5,277 nt of DNA, from assembly GCA_900540885.1 (NCBI GenBank), contig UQHJ01000113.1, forward strand, positions 1 to 5,277, given 5' to 3'. A program made the translations under genes and the position numbers. Source of the DNA: an uncultured Prevotella sp. (GTDB taxonomy: Bacteria > Bacteroidota > Bacteroidia > Bacteroidales > Bacteroidaceae). Each line of letters begins with the position of its first letter. Positions within the stretch are counted from its first letter, which is position 1. Positions 1-5,277 of this stretch are shown piece by piece. Under the pieces are notes generated by a model, which saw nothing but the letters and a program-made list of their open reading frames with translations, had not been told where the DNA came from and searched no databases.

Positions 1-6
1 ACCAAA

Positions 7-38
7 AGGGCTGATACTTCGTGAGAAGTGACAGCCCT
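7..38 (-). terminator. Intrinsic terminator-like hairpin
   Basis: AGGGCTG (7-13) pairs with CAGCCCT (32-38). Inside, after a 2x2 mismatch, ACTTC (16-20) pairs with GAAGT (25-29) around a GTGA loop. Read on the minus strand the stem is followed by a run of four T (CCCTTTTGG), which suits termination of the small minus-strand ORF just upstream (stop at 51-53). Read on the plus strand it is followed by AATTTATTTT, so it could also terminate a gene to the left of the window. The U-tract is short in both directions, so direction is an inference. Confidence 0.55.
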
Positions 39-50
39 AATTTATTTTGC

Positions 51-119
51 TTAAAAAAGTTTTACCGGACAGCAATATTTCTTTTTAATCTTTCTGATTT
101 TTCCTAATCCTTTTTTCAT
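51..119 (-). CDS. Possible 22-residue Lys-rich micro-protein
   Basis: A short minus-strand ORF starts at ATG 119-117 and stops at TAA 53-51. An in-frame ATG at 125-123 would add two residues. The peptide begins MKKGLGKIRK and ends YCCPVKLF. It is strongly basic (nine Lys and one Arg in 22 residues) with an adjacent Cys pair followed by Pro. The start at 119 is preferred because AAAGGA lies about 6 nt before it, which is unusual in a phylum that mostly lacks Shine-Dalgarno sites. Upstream, CTTTGCA (147-141) resembles the tail of a Bacteroidetes -7 box, but the TA is badly spaced (TAGACCTTTG) and no -33 box is visible. A terminator-like hairpin follows the stop, so the layout resembles a tiny complete transcription unit. 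I do not recognise the peptide. It may be a real small protein, a leader peptide, or chance. Confidence 0.3.
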   Translation of the reverse strand: MKKGLGKIRKIKKKYCCPVKLF

Positions 120-196
120 ATCCATTCCTTTTATCGGGTTGCAAAGGTCTAGCTTATTTAGAATTTGTAAAATACCTATAAATTGTGATTTTGAAA

Positions 197-310
197 ATGG
201 ATATAAATATGGCAGATAATATAAGAAGTCGTCTAAACTTTTCTGACGAAGATATGAATTGGAGCTTGAACTCTTCTAAAAAAGGAGAACTGCGAACTGA
301 TTACAAATAG
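197..310 (+). CDS. Short ORF of unknown significance
   Basis: A 37-codon ORF runs from ATG 197 to TAG 308, with a second in-frame ATG at 209. The product is acidic-to-neutral and hydrophilic, contains DNIRSRLNFSDEDMNW and ends in KKGELRTDYK. It has no signal peptide or membrane segment and I recognise no family. Two stops in a row (TAG TGA) end it, and the same frame then continues into an ORF6N-like remnant at 323. It could be the 5' scrap of a dead gene. A possible -33/-7 pair (TTTG 164-167; TGATTTTG 186-193) is imperfect and too close to the first ATG. Confidence 0.2.
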   Translation: MDINMADNIRSRLNFSDEDMNWSLNSSKKGELRTDYK

Positions 311-322
311 TGAATAGTTGGT

Positions 323-397
323 GTTGACAATATAGAGCCTCTAATAAAAATCATTAGAGGACAACAAGTTATGCTTCATCGTGACCTTGCTACCCTT
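323..397 (+). pseudogene. ORF6N-domain gene remnant (N-terminal fragment)
   Basis: Translation from 323 in this frame gives VDNIEPLIKIIRGQQVML followed by HRDLATL and then TAA at 398. This matches the characteristic opening of ORF6N-domain proteins as I know it (PLI.IRGQQVMLDRDLA.LY), a DNA-binding family common in Bacteroidetes genomes and phages, often linked to antirepressor-like proteins. There is no ATG at the expected start; GTT stands where a start might have been. The frame ends exactly where the conserved LY would follow, and the rest of the domain is absent downstream. About 25 codons remain of a protein normally well over 100 residues. A perfect 8-bp inverted repeat (338-345 / 353-360) lies inside it. 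I read it as a decayed fragment left by an insertion or deletion event. No function is expected. Confidence 0.6.
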
Positions 398-459
398 TAA
401 TCTTCTTCCTCTTTTCATAAGGACAACCTTATAGTTAATGAAGTTTAAATACCCCCCAT

Positions 460-491
460 TTTGTCATATCAATTAAAAAATAATATTTTTG
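460..491 (+). promoter_or_regulatory. Bacteroidetes-type promoter facing the GH27 gene
   Basis: TTTG (460-463), 20 nt, then TATTTTTG (484-491) matches the Bacteroidetes primary sigma consensus TTTG-N19..21-TAnnTTTG. A start near 496-500 is expected. The first large gene downstream is the hydrolase at 857, so this could be its original promoter, giving a leader of roughly 360 nt that contains the inverted-repeat element at 651-831. It could also have served the ORF ending at 644. Confidence 0.6.
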
Positions 492-498
492 CATGACT

Positions 499-650
499 AA
501 TAATATCTAACACCACAATTTGAGAGAATCTTAACTTTACTTTTGGCAGGGAGAGACACTTCTTGCTATATCTCTGCTATGGCTCAGACTTCTGTTGCGA
601 TTAAGGGATTCTTCGGTCGGTGGTATAATGTAGCTAGCCGATAAATATAA
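499..650 (+). other. Leader or intergenic stretch with a 21-codon ORF
   Basis: This DNA lies between the promoter at 460-491 and the inverted-repeat element. It holds one small ORF (ATG 579 to TAA 642, 21 codons, starting MAQTSVAIKGFF) that I cannot assign. A further TACTTTTG (538-545) resembles a -7 box, but its nearest TTTG is only 15 nt upstream. I see no strong hairpin or riboswitch fold. It is probably untranslated leader or decayed sequence. Confidence 0.3.
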
Positions 651-831
651 GGGTGGTTCTATAAATTCTGATGATGGGATTTATATGGTATTGGGAGTGT
701 ATTTTTGATTGTAAATGAAGGAGCATAGCGGGCTATGTGACTGATTTTACTATCAGAAAGACGCTTTCAAGATCATGCAAATCGCACATCAGAATTGGGT
801 ACCATAAATCTCAGAATTTATAGAACCACCC
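651..831. mobile_element. MITE-like element, 181 bp, with 21-bp perfect TIRs
   Basis: The left end GGGTGGTTCTATAAATTC... (651-671) is an exact reverse complement of the right end (811-831) over 21 bp. Both ends are flanked by TAA (648-650 and 832-834), a 3-bp target duplication. Just inside, GATTTAT(A)TGGTA on the left and its complement on the right extend the symmetry with a 6-nt insertion. The interior has no transposase, only an internal inverted repeat CATAGC-gg-GCTATG (724-737). GGG-starting TIRs and 3-bp TNA duplications fit the IS1031-like part of the IS5 family, so this may be an internally deleted, non-autonomous derivative; the family is an inference. It carries a plus-strand -7-like TATTTTTG (700-707) without a clear -33. 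It ends only 25 bp before the hydrolase start codon, so it may affect transcription or form a long stem in the leader. Confidence 0.8.
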
Positions 832-856
832 TAAAATCTAACGAACCATCAAAATA

Positions 857-3766
857 ATGAATATGAAGAGAATGTTACTTGTGGTATGTATGCTGACTAC
901 AGCATTGACAGCCCTTGCAGGTATTGCGGTGAGCACAACGCTCCCCACAGTAGGAAAACCAGAGCATTGCTACACCATGGCTAATGCACAGGGTTATTAT
1001 TGTAACGCGACGACATCGCCTACAAAAAATCCAAAAAATTATGCACAGTTTGCCTTCTACGAAAGTGATAAGGCAGACTCTTACTACATTTACAACGTGA
1101 CTGCTGGTAAGTGGGTAAGTTATACAACGCAAGATGGTTACTCTAATCAAGTAGGTTTTGTGTCAATGACCGATGATAAGCAAGAAAGTGCCATTTACAA
1201 AATTACAGAAGTCAATAATGGTTACTATCAATTCCAGCCTTACAATACCACAGGCGTGGCAGCTAAATACTTGAATTGGTTTTGTGGCGTTGGAACTTCT
1301 AACCCTGAAGATGGAACGGTTACGCTTGGCATTTATAAGGACAATGGTGCACAAGATAGTGGCTCAAGATGGCTCCTTAAAGAAGTTGGTGTAAAACACG
1401 AATACATCCTCTTTAGCGATGGTATGCCCAATACAGCTACGGTAACTATCAATGGGCAAGATTTCAAGGGATTGAATGCTCAAGGTAATCAAACAATTAC
1501 GGTGGAAGGTGAACTCCAACTTAACGACGTAAAAGTTAGCGTAGGTGGTGGAAGCTTGGCAAAGGTAACCATTGATAATGTAAACTATCAGGTAGACGTG
1601 AAGTTTGTACAGTATTTCACACCAACAACAAGTGTTGACGCTGAGAAGAAATATCCCTACTTCTTGCATATGCCCGAGGCATTTATCAAGAAAATTGGTG
1701 ACGACATTCACCACACCACAAAGCGTGGCGAGGCTGATAAGTTTCTCTTTGTAGAATCAAGCGAGCTTGGTAAGTATTACATCTACGATCAATCGGCCAA
1801 GTGCTACATTTACTACACAGCAACTAACAATGGTGGTAACACCACCGAAACGGCAAAGAGTAATGTAAAATACACTACCGATCAAACAACAGCCAATACT
1901 TGGCAACTTTACTATCTTTCAGACGAAACAGTTGCCATCATTCCGGGCGAAATTGCAGAGCCTCAAGCAAGTTCCGCATCGTGGAACTTTACAGGCGGCG
2001 TTGCCAACAATTGTGTGTTAAACCTTTACAATGCTAACGACCGCAACTCTGCTTGGCAATTTGTTGACCCATCAGCAGGGTCAATGCCTTGCGCCACATT
2101 GATGTATGCGCTCCCTGGTGCTCCCTATATTCACAAGTTGGTGCCCAACGAGGGAGAAACTGTAACTGGTGTTGAATTTGATGCCAATCTTTCCACCTTG
2201 GAGCTGAAGGACGACCGCGTAAATGTGGGTAACAAATACAAGTACGTATCGGGTACAGCTCCCACTACCGAGGGTGAATACACTTACATTGTTAAAACCA
2301 AGGGCGCCGATGACGAAGACGAGGCTTTGACCAAGGTTCGCCTCATTGTGGATAGCCACATGCAGTCACCCACTCCTATGATGAGTTGGCTTACTTGGAA
2401 CTGGTTTGCACGTGCCATTAGCCACGATAAGATGGTGGAGATTGCTAAGGGTATGCAAAAGTATGGCTTGATTGACGCAGGCTTTAATACCATTGTATTA
2501 GATGACGCATGGGCTAAGCAGACTTCTGATAAAAATGATTTGACTTACGATACTGCAAAATTCCCCGAGGGTATTAGTGGACTGAAGGCTGCTTTAAAGA
2601 AAATCAATAGCAAGATGAAACTGGGCATCTATAGTGATGCAGGTTCTATGACTTGTGAAAATTATCAGCCAGGGTCTTATGGTCATGAAGCACAACACAT
2701 TGCTTTGTTCGATTCATGGGGCGTAGATATGCTGAAGTATGACTATTGCAACCGCGAGGCAAGCACCCAGGTGAGCTATTCACAGATGGGTAAGGTCATT
2801 GCTGAACTCAACAAAGAACGCAAGGCAAAGGGCAATATCCCATTCGTATTCAATATTTGTGAGTGGGGTAAAACACAGCCTTGGACTTGGGGCGCTGAAG
2901 TTGGTGGCTCAAGCTGGCGTGCTACGAGTGATGCTCGCGAAGACTGGGTGGGTAACAACTCACGCCCAGGCGTAATTGGTGGTGTGGATGAAGTTCGCCG
3001 CTTGTGGATGTATGCTGGTGTGAACCGTTTCAACGACCTCGACATGATGTGTATCGGTCTTCATGGATTGGGCGGACCGAGCAATAATACAGCAGGCCAT
3101 CAGCAAAATGGTGGTAAAATCACTGGCTTAAACGATGCACAGGCTCGCTCACAAATGTCGTTGTGGTGTATGTTTGCAAGCCCCTTGGCTCTGACTTGCG
3201 ATCTTCGTGAAACTCCTAAAGGCGAGGCCAATAGTGGTCAAACAATGCCTAATCCATTGATTACCGAAGCCGATGTCGAAACGTTGACCAATACTGAAAT
3301 CCTTGCGATTAACCAAGACGCGCTCGGACAACAGGCAGAATATATGGAGGCCCTTTCAACAGGAAAAGAGAACTACTCTAATAATGGTTACGACATTTAC
3401 GTGAAAGACTTGGTAAATGGCCGTATGGCTGTTTCGGTTACTAATCGTGGTGGCTCGGATGTAGAGATTCCTGCACTCAAGCTTACCGACCTTTATCTTC
3501 AAGAAAATACCGTCTATACTTGCAGTGAACTATGGTCAAAAACGAAGGCTGATGTAGAAAACACATTGAACGTAGGCACACTCAAACCTTACGAGACTAA
3601 GGTGTATGTGTTGTCTGTTAAGCAATTATCTACAGATGTTATTCAGAGCACAGTAGATACTACGAACGCTTACAATGCTCCTCGCTACGACATATCAGGT
3701 CGTCAAGTAAGTGAAAATTATAAAGGAATTTCTATTAAGAATGGTGTAAAGACGGTGAATATGTAG
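857..3766 (+). CDS. Secreted GH27 alpha-galactosidase, multi-domain
   Basis: This gene likely encodes a retaining alpha-galactosidase that removes terminal alpha-galactosyl residues from plant or host glycans, acting outside the cytoplasm. Residues 1-21 form a signal peptide with a probable cut after ALA (21/22). Residues about 36-178 and 267-405 are two related Tyr-rich modules (FAFYES...YYIYNVTAGKW and FLFVES...YYIYDQSAKCY), probably sugar-binding, separated by a small beta segment (180-255). Residues about 425-498 resemble an Ig-like domain. The GH27 barrel spans about 505-830: LDDAW (548-552), YSDAGSMTC (592-600), KYDYC with nucleophile Asp629, R688-x3-Asp692 as acid/base, and NDLDM (726-730). 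Cys600 and Cys631 match the conserved disulphide of the family. Residues about 840-922 form the C-terminal beta domain. The tail YDISGRQ...GISIKNG (944-963) resembles ends of type IX-exported Prevotella enzymes. At 969 residues it is far longer than a minimal GH27 (about 400). The start at 857 has no Shine-Dalgarno; ATG 863 is the alternative. No SusC/SusD partner lies in the window. Confidence 0.93.
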   Translation: MNMKRMLLVVCMLTTALTALAGIAVSTTLPTVGKPEHCYTMANAQGYYCNATTSPTKNPKNYAQFAFYESDKADSYYIYNVTAGKWVSYTTQDGYSNQVGFVSMTDDKQESAIYKITEVNNGYYQFQPYNTTGVAAKYLNWFCGVGTSNPEDGTVTLGIYKDNGAQDSGSRWLLKEVGVKHEYILFSDGMPNTATVTINGQDFKGLNAQGNQTITVEGELQLNDVKVSVGGGSLAKVTIDNVNYQVDVKFVQYFTPTTSVDAEKKYPYFLHMPEAFIKKIGDDIHHTTKRGEADKFLFVESSELGKYYIYDQSAKCYIYYTATNNGGNTTETAKSNVKYTTDQTTANTWQLYYLSDETVAIIPGEIAEPQASSASWNFTGGVANNCVLNLYNANDRNSAWQFVDPSAGSMPCATLMYALPGAPYIHKLVPNEGETVTGVEFDANLSTLELKDDRVNVGNKYKYVSGTAPTTEGEYTYIVKTKGADDEDEALTKVRLIVDSHMQSPTPMMSWLTWNWFARAISHDKMVEIAKGMQKYGLIDAGFNTIVLDDAWAKQTSDKNDLTYDTAKFPEGISGLKAALKKINSKMKLGIYSDAGSMTCENYQPGSYGHEAQHIALFDSWGVDMLKYDYCNREASTQVSYSQMGKVIAELNKERKAKGNIPFVFNICEWGKTQPWTWGAEVGGSSWRATSDAREDWVGNNSRPGVIGGVDEVRRLWMYAGVNRFNDLDMMCIGLHGLGGPSNNTAGHQQNGGKITGLNDAQARSQMSLWCMFASPLALTCDLRETPKGEANSGQTMPNPLITEADVETLTNTEILAINQDALGQQAEYMEALSTGKENYSNNGYDIYVKDLVNGRMAVSVTNRGGSDVEIPALKLTDLYLQENTVYTCSELWSKTKADVENTLNVGTLKPYETKVYVLSVKQLSTDVIQSTVDTTNAYNAPRYDISGRQVSENYKGISIKNGVKTVNM

Positions 3767-3777
3767 GTGATTAAAGT

Positions 3778-3841
3778 CTTTCATTTCTAGCCGCCGTGCG
3801 CATGGCTCTTTGGCTATGCGCATGGCGGCTAGAAATGAAAG
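3778..3841. repeat. Long palindrome: 29-bp stem, 6-nt loop
   Basis: The arm 3778-3806 pairs with 3813-3841 over 29 positions, 27 Watson-Crick and two G-T wobbles, around TCTTTG. The arms run CTTTCATTTCTAGCCGCC... and ...GGCGGCTAGAAATGAAAG, with a palindromic TGCGCA block inside. It starts 12 bp after the hydrolase stop. There is no T-run after it on the plus strand (GATTGCCCG follows), so it is not a textbook terminator, although such a stem could still stop or stabilise transcripts from both convergent genes. GC content is much higher than the surroundings, which suggests an inserted palindromic repeat (REP-like). Short ORFs across it are artefacts of the palindrome. Confidence 0.8.
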
Positions 3842-3876
3842 GATTGCCCGAAAGGGAGAGCTTAAATATAAATAAA

Positions 3877-3905
3877 GGGAATGCAATAATAATCACTACA
3901 TTCCC
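3877..3905. terminator. Weak terminator-like hairpin between convergent genes
   Basis: GGGAATG (3877-3883) pairs with CATTCCC (3899-3905) around 15 nt. On the minus strand it is followed directly by TTTATTTATATTT, an interrupted T-rich tail that could back up the small RNA terminator. On the plus strand TTTTTT comes only after a further 7 nt (3913-3918), a poor but possible end for the hydrolase transcript. The loop is large for a terminator. Confidence 0.35.
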
Positions 3906-3920
3906 AGTCATCTTTTTTAT

Positions 3921-3954
3921 AGTGCAGACATCGCGACCTGCCGATGTGGGCACT
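3921..3954. repeat. Interrupted inverted repeat, unknown role
   Basis: AGTGC (3921-3925) pairs with GCACT (3950-3954). After a 2x2 mismatch, ACATCG (3928-3933) pairs with CGATGT (3942-3947) around the 8-nt loop CGACCTGC. No T-run follows on either strand, so it is not a terminator. It lies just beyond the minus-strand small RNA terminator and could be a further domain if that terminator leaks, or a separate element. No function can be read from it. Confidence 0.45.
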
Positions 3955-3958
3955 TATG

Positions 3959-3988
3959 AAAAACGTTGCTCAATAAATGAGCAACGTT
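3959..3988 (-). terminator. Intrinsic terminator of the small RNA
   Basis: On the minus strand AACGTTGCTCA (3988-3978) pairs perfectly over 11 bp with TGAGCAACGTT (3972-3962) around TTTAT. With the last two T of the stem this gives a run of five T, then C. On the plus strand the stem is followed by ATTAAAG, so it is directional for the minus strand. Confidence 0.8.
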
Positions 3989-4072
3989 ATTAAAGAACGC
4001 CCCTCAAGTATGCTGCCTAAAAGGCAAGCCTGAAAGGCCTATTATCTTTTAGTTATAGAACTATCTTTTTAC
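3959..4072 (-). ncRNA. Candidate abiF-associated structured RNA
   Basis: A roughly 114-nt minus-strand transcript is predicted from its own promoter (4109-4078) to an intrinsic terminator (3988-3959), with no start-to-stop frame that looks coding. Reading 5' to 3': an A-rich leader with a small AGTT-CTAT-AACT hairpin (4062-4051) between two copies of AAAAGATA (4069-4062 and 4050-4043); two adjacent mini-hairpins that are imperfect repeats of each other, GCCT-TTC-AGGC (4038-4028) and TGCCT-TTT-AGGCA (4026-4014); a single-stranded stretch with CTTGAGGGGCG (about 4008-3998); then the terminator stem. A leader segment CTAAAAG (4052-4046) is complementary to CTTTTAG in the second mini-hairpin (4023-4017), allowing an alternative fold or pseudoknot. 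It sits directly behind an AbiF-family gene on the same strand. AbiF genes are known to be linked to a conserved ncRNA (the abiF RNA motif), shown in characterised systems to act as the antitoxin. Identity with that motif is inferred from location and layout; I could not compare the consensus. Confidence 0.65.
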
Positions 4073-4077
4073 AACTG

Positions 4078-4109
4078 CAAAGATAAACATTCATTTCTAA
4101 TTATACAAT
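4078..4109 (-). promoter_or_regulatory. Promoter of the abi-linked small RNA
   Basis: On the minus strand ATTG (4109-4106), 20 nt, then TATCTTTG (4085-4078) is a near-perfect Bacteroidetes promoter. It begins 12 nt past the abi stop codon (TAA 4123-4121) and should start transcription around 4074-4070. Its position gives the RNA its own expression independent of the abi mRNA, as would be needed for an antitoxin made in excess. Confidence 0.7.
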
Positions 4110-4120
4110 GAACTAAGCAT

Positions 4121-5074
4121 TTATTTCCACATTTCTTCGTTTTCCCAATCTTTAGGAAACCCCATTGAAGATAAATCAAGTACAGCCGCATATTGCTGCA
4201 ATAAAACCTTCAATCTCTTTCTAAACATTGAACGTGGCGTTACCGTCTGTAGGAAATAATTGACCATACACAATGTATAATACACTTTGTTGCGCCTAAC
4301 TGTATCAGGATTGCTTATCCACGTTAGAGTCCTTGAAAACTCCAATTTCTCTGGAACAATATTCATGTCTCGATTCCATAAGCGTGCATGGTGAGCACAC
4401 AAGTTGCGAATAAAATTAAGAGCATGAAGCCATGATTGGAACTCTTTGGGTGGCAAAGAAAAGTATTTTGCAATGCCTACGATATCTGCTCTTTGTTTCA
4501 AACCATCACAAATACGTGATAGTTGGTTGAAGTACATTATCTCTACACTCATCCATGAAGGTGGATTAGTAGGTTCAGAATAAGTTTCTCGATAATGCTG
4601 TATGAATGTTTCGGAACGATCATTGCGTAGTCTATCTTGAATGTGTTCTTGAATATCACTGAACACATCATCAGTGAATGTAGTCCCATTTCGTCTTCTA
4701 CATTGGCGAGGCTCTCTGAAAATGCTACGATTATCTTGCCAATGTGATCCGTATTTCAAACTCAGTTGAGTCACTATTTGCGTTCGGATGGCTACTTCAA
4801 TTCGTTCAATCGCATCGAAAAGTAGCAATCGAAGTTTTCTATCAAATTTATATAAGTCATAAACCATATCCAAAGTTGTACCATCTTTGAATAGGTCTTG
4901 TATAAAACCATTCATGCATACCTTATACGGCAACATATATGCACTCAAACGATAGTAGCTGATATTAGCCAACAATCGTTCGGCTTTCTTCTTATTTCCT
5001 ATAATCAAGCCTCGTGATTCAAGTAGTTTTACTTGTTCTGAATAGTTGAGAGGTGGTTTATTGTATCTTGTCAT
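4121..5074 (-). CDS. Abi_2/AbiF (AbiD/F) family HEPN abortive-infection protein
   Basis: A 317-residue cytoplasmic protein of the Abi_2 (AbiD/AbiF) family, usual length about 300-330. Residues 6-50 carry the family opening (KPPLNYSEQVKLLESRGL ... ISYYRLSAYMLPY). Residues 70-100 hold the conserved helix DLYKFDRKLRLLLFDAIERI followed by EVAIRTQI. Residues 221-235 hold FIRNLCAHHARLWNR, whose R223-x4-H228 is the HEPN ribonuclease signature, with Arg231 and Asn234 also family-typical. Members give abortive infection against phage, and AbiF has been described as an RNA toxin held in check by a cognate ncRNA and as the probable ancestor of Cas13; this is family knowledge. The ATG at 5074 is supported by the family N-terminus directly after it; no Shine-Dalgarno is seen. 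A structured RNA with its own promoter starts about 50 nt behind the stop, suggesting a toxin-RNA antitoxin pair. A -7-like box lies 20 nt before the start. RNase activity and phage defence are inferred here. The frame is intact. Confidence 0.9.
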   Translation of the reverse strand: MTRYNKPPLNYSEQVKLLESRGLIIGNKKKAERLLANISYYRLSAYMLPYKVCMNGFIQDLFKDGTTLDMVYDLYKFDRKLRLLLFDAIERIEVAIRTQIVTQLSLKYGSHWQDNRSIFREPRQCRRRNGTTFTDDVFSDIQEHIQDRLRNDRSETFIQHYRETYSEPTNPPSWMSVEIMYFNQLSRICDGLKQRADIVGIAKYFSLPPKEFQSWLHALNFIRNLCAHHARLWNRDMNIVPEKLEFSRTLTWISNPDTVRRNKVYYTLCMVNYFLQTVTPRSMFRKRLKVLLQQYAAVLDLSSMGFPKDWENEEMWK

Positions 5075-5094
5075 TCTACTTTTTAATTAGCTTG

Positions 5095-5102
5095 CAAAGC
5101 TA
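5095..5102 (-). promoter_or_regulatory. Possible -7 box of the abi gene
   Basis: TAGCTTTG (5102-5095, minus strand) matches the TAnnTTTG consensus 20 nt before the abi ATG. No TTG is found at the expected distance upstream (the sequence there is ACTCCAAC), so the promoter should be weak and the leader only about 15 nt. Contrast this with the strong promoter of the small RNA. Confidence 0.4.
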
Positions 5103-5202
5103 AACAAATACACTGATTTGTTGGAGTTGTTATAAATGTTATCTCCCCCCATAATAATGACGAAATATTGCATCGGAACTTCATCGTTTGTCTAATGCTT
5201 TC

Positions 5203-5258
5203 ATCCCATTAAGGGATTACGTATGCGAGTGTGCAGCTGCAATAAGGTTACACACTCG
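5203..5258. repeat. Two hairpins upstream of the abi gene
   Basis: ATCCC (5203-5207) pairs with GGGAT (5213-5217). Farther right CGAGTGTG (5226-5233) pairs with CACACTCG (5251-5258) over 8 bp around 17 nt, and a 10-bp palindrome TGCAGCTGCA (5232-5241) overlaps the left arm and loop. On the plus strand the larger stem is followed by TCTTCTT, a weak terminator tail. The window ends 19 nt later, so the gene this belongs to cannot be seen. No gene is supportable between 5075 and 5277. Confidence 0.45.
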
Positions 5259-5277
5259 TCTTCTTAAAACGTTTTCG

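Noticed and set aside
624..629. TATAAT as a sigma70 -10 box
   Set aside because: Bacteroidetes primary sigma factors use TAnnTTTG rather than TATAAT, and no TTGACA-like partner is correctly placed.
651..831. Complete insertion sequence
   Set aside because: The 181 bp between the outer ends of the TIRs have no transposase-sized frame, so only a non-autonomous or internally deleted element is supported.
857..3766. Lipoprotein signal in the hydrolase (Cys11)
   Set aside because: Cys11 lies inside the hydrophobic stretch after LVV, without a small residue at -1, so it is not a lipobox. A standard signal peptide cut after ALA at residue 21 fits better.
3771..3993. Overlapping short ORFs on both strands across the long palindrome
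   Set aside because: They exist because the hairpin reads similarly on both strands. Their codons follow the palindrome, not a protein, and no family is recognisable.
4014..4038. Tandem hairpin repeats as a CRISPR array
   Set aside because: There are only two units of about 13 nt, with no spacers, no further copies and no adaptation genes. They fit a small RNA fold better.
451..5150. Shared CCCCCCAT at 452-459 and 5145-5152 as a repeat pair
   Set aside because: The match is only the short C-run with little flanking similarity, so it is not a convincing repeat.
5083..5184. 33-codon minus-strand ORF (starts MKFRCNIS) just upstream of the abi gene
   Set aside because: It overlaps the abi -7 box, ends only 8 nt before the abi start, has no recognisable family or ribosome site, and its length is expected by chance.

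Overview
The window looks like chromosomal DNA of a Bacteroidales bacterium, most likely Prevotella or a close relative. The evidence is promoters of the Bacteroidetes type (TTTG, about 20 nt, then TAnnTTTG), starts without Shine-Dalgarno sequences, a large secreted glycoside hydrolase ending in a YDISGRQ...GISIKNG-type tail, and AT-rich intergenic DNA with gene scars. The genus is an inference from style, not from a marker gene.

Left flank (1-856). This holds no full-size gene. It carries a possible minus-strand micro-unit (a 22-24 codon Lys-rich ORF followed by a terminator hairpin), a 37-codon ORF of unknown meaning, and an in-frame scrap of an ORF6N-domain gene (323-397). A good plus-strand promoter follows at 460-491, then a 181-bp element (651-831) with 21-bp perfect terminal inverted repeats and a TAA target duplication. 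This MITE-like element sits between that promoter and the hydrolase start.

Centre (857-3766). One plus-strand gene encodes a 969-residue exported GH27 alpha-galactosidase. It has a signal peptide, two related Tyr-rich accessory modules, an Ig-like linker domain, the GH27 barrel with both catalytic Asp residues, a C-terminal beta domain and a short sorting-type tail.

Intergenic 3767-4120. This lies between two convergent genes and is unusually rich in structure: a 29-bp-stem hairpin, two further hairpins, and then a compact minus-strand unit with its own promoter (4109-4078), about 114 nt of structured RNA and an intrinsic terminator (3988-3959).

Right (4121-5277). A minus-strand gene encodes a 317-residue Abi_2/AbiF-family (AbiD/F) HEPN protein. 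The small RNA promoter begins 12 nt after its stop codon, on the same strand. Together they form a candidate AbiF toxin plus RNA-antitoxin defence unit, the family proposed as the ancestor of Cas13. This is the most interesting content of the window. The last 200 bases hold a weak abi promoter and two hairpins but no gene I can support.

The hydrolase and the abi unit appear functionally unrelated. The first is a polysaccharide-use enzyme; the second looks like an accessory defence or toxin-antitoxin insertion beside it.
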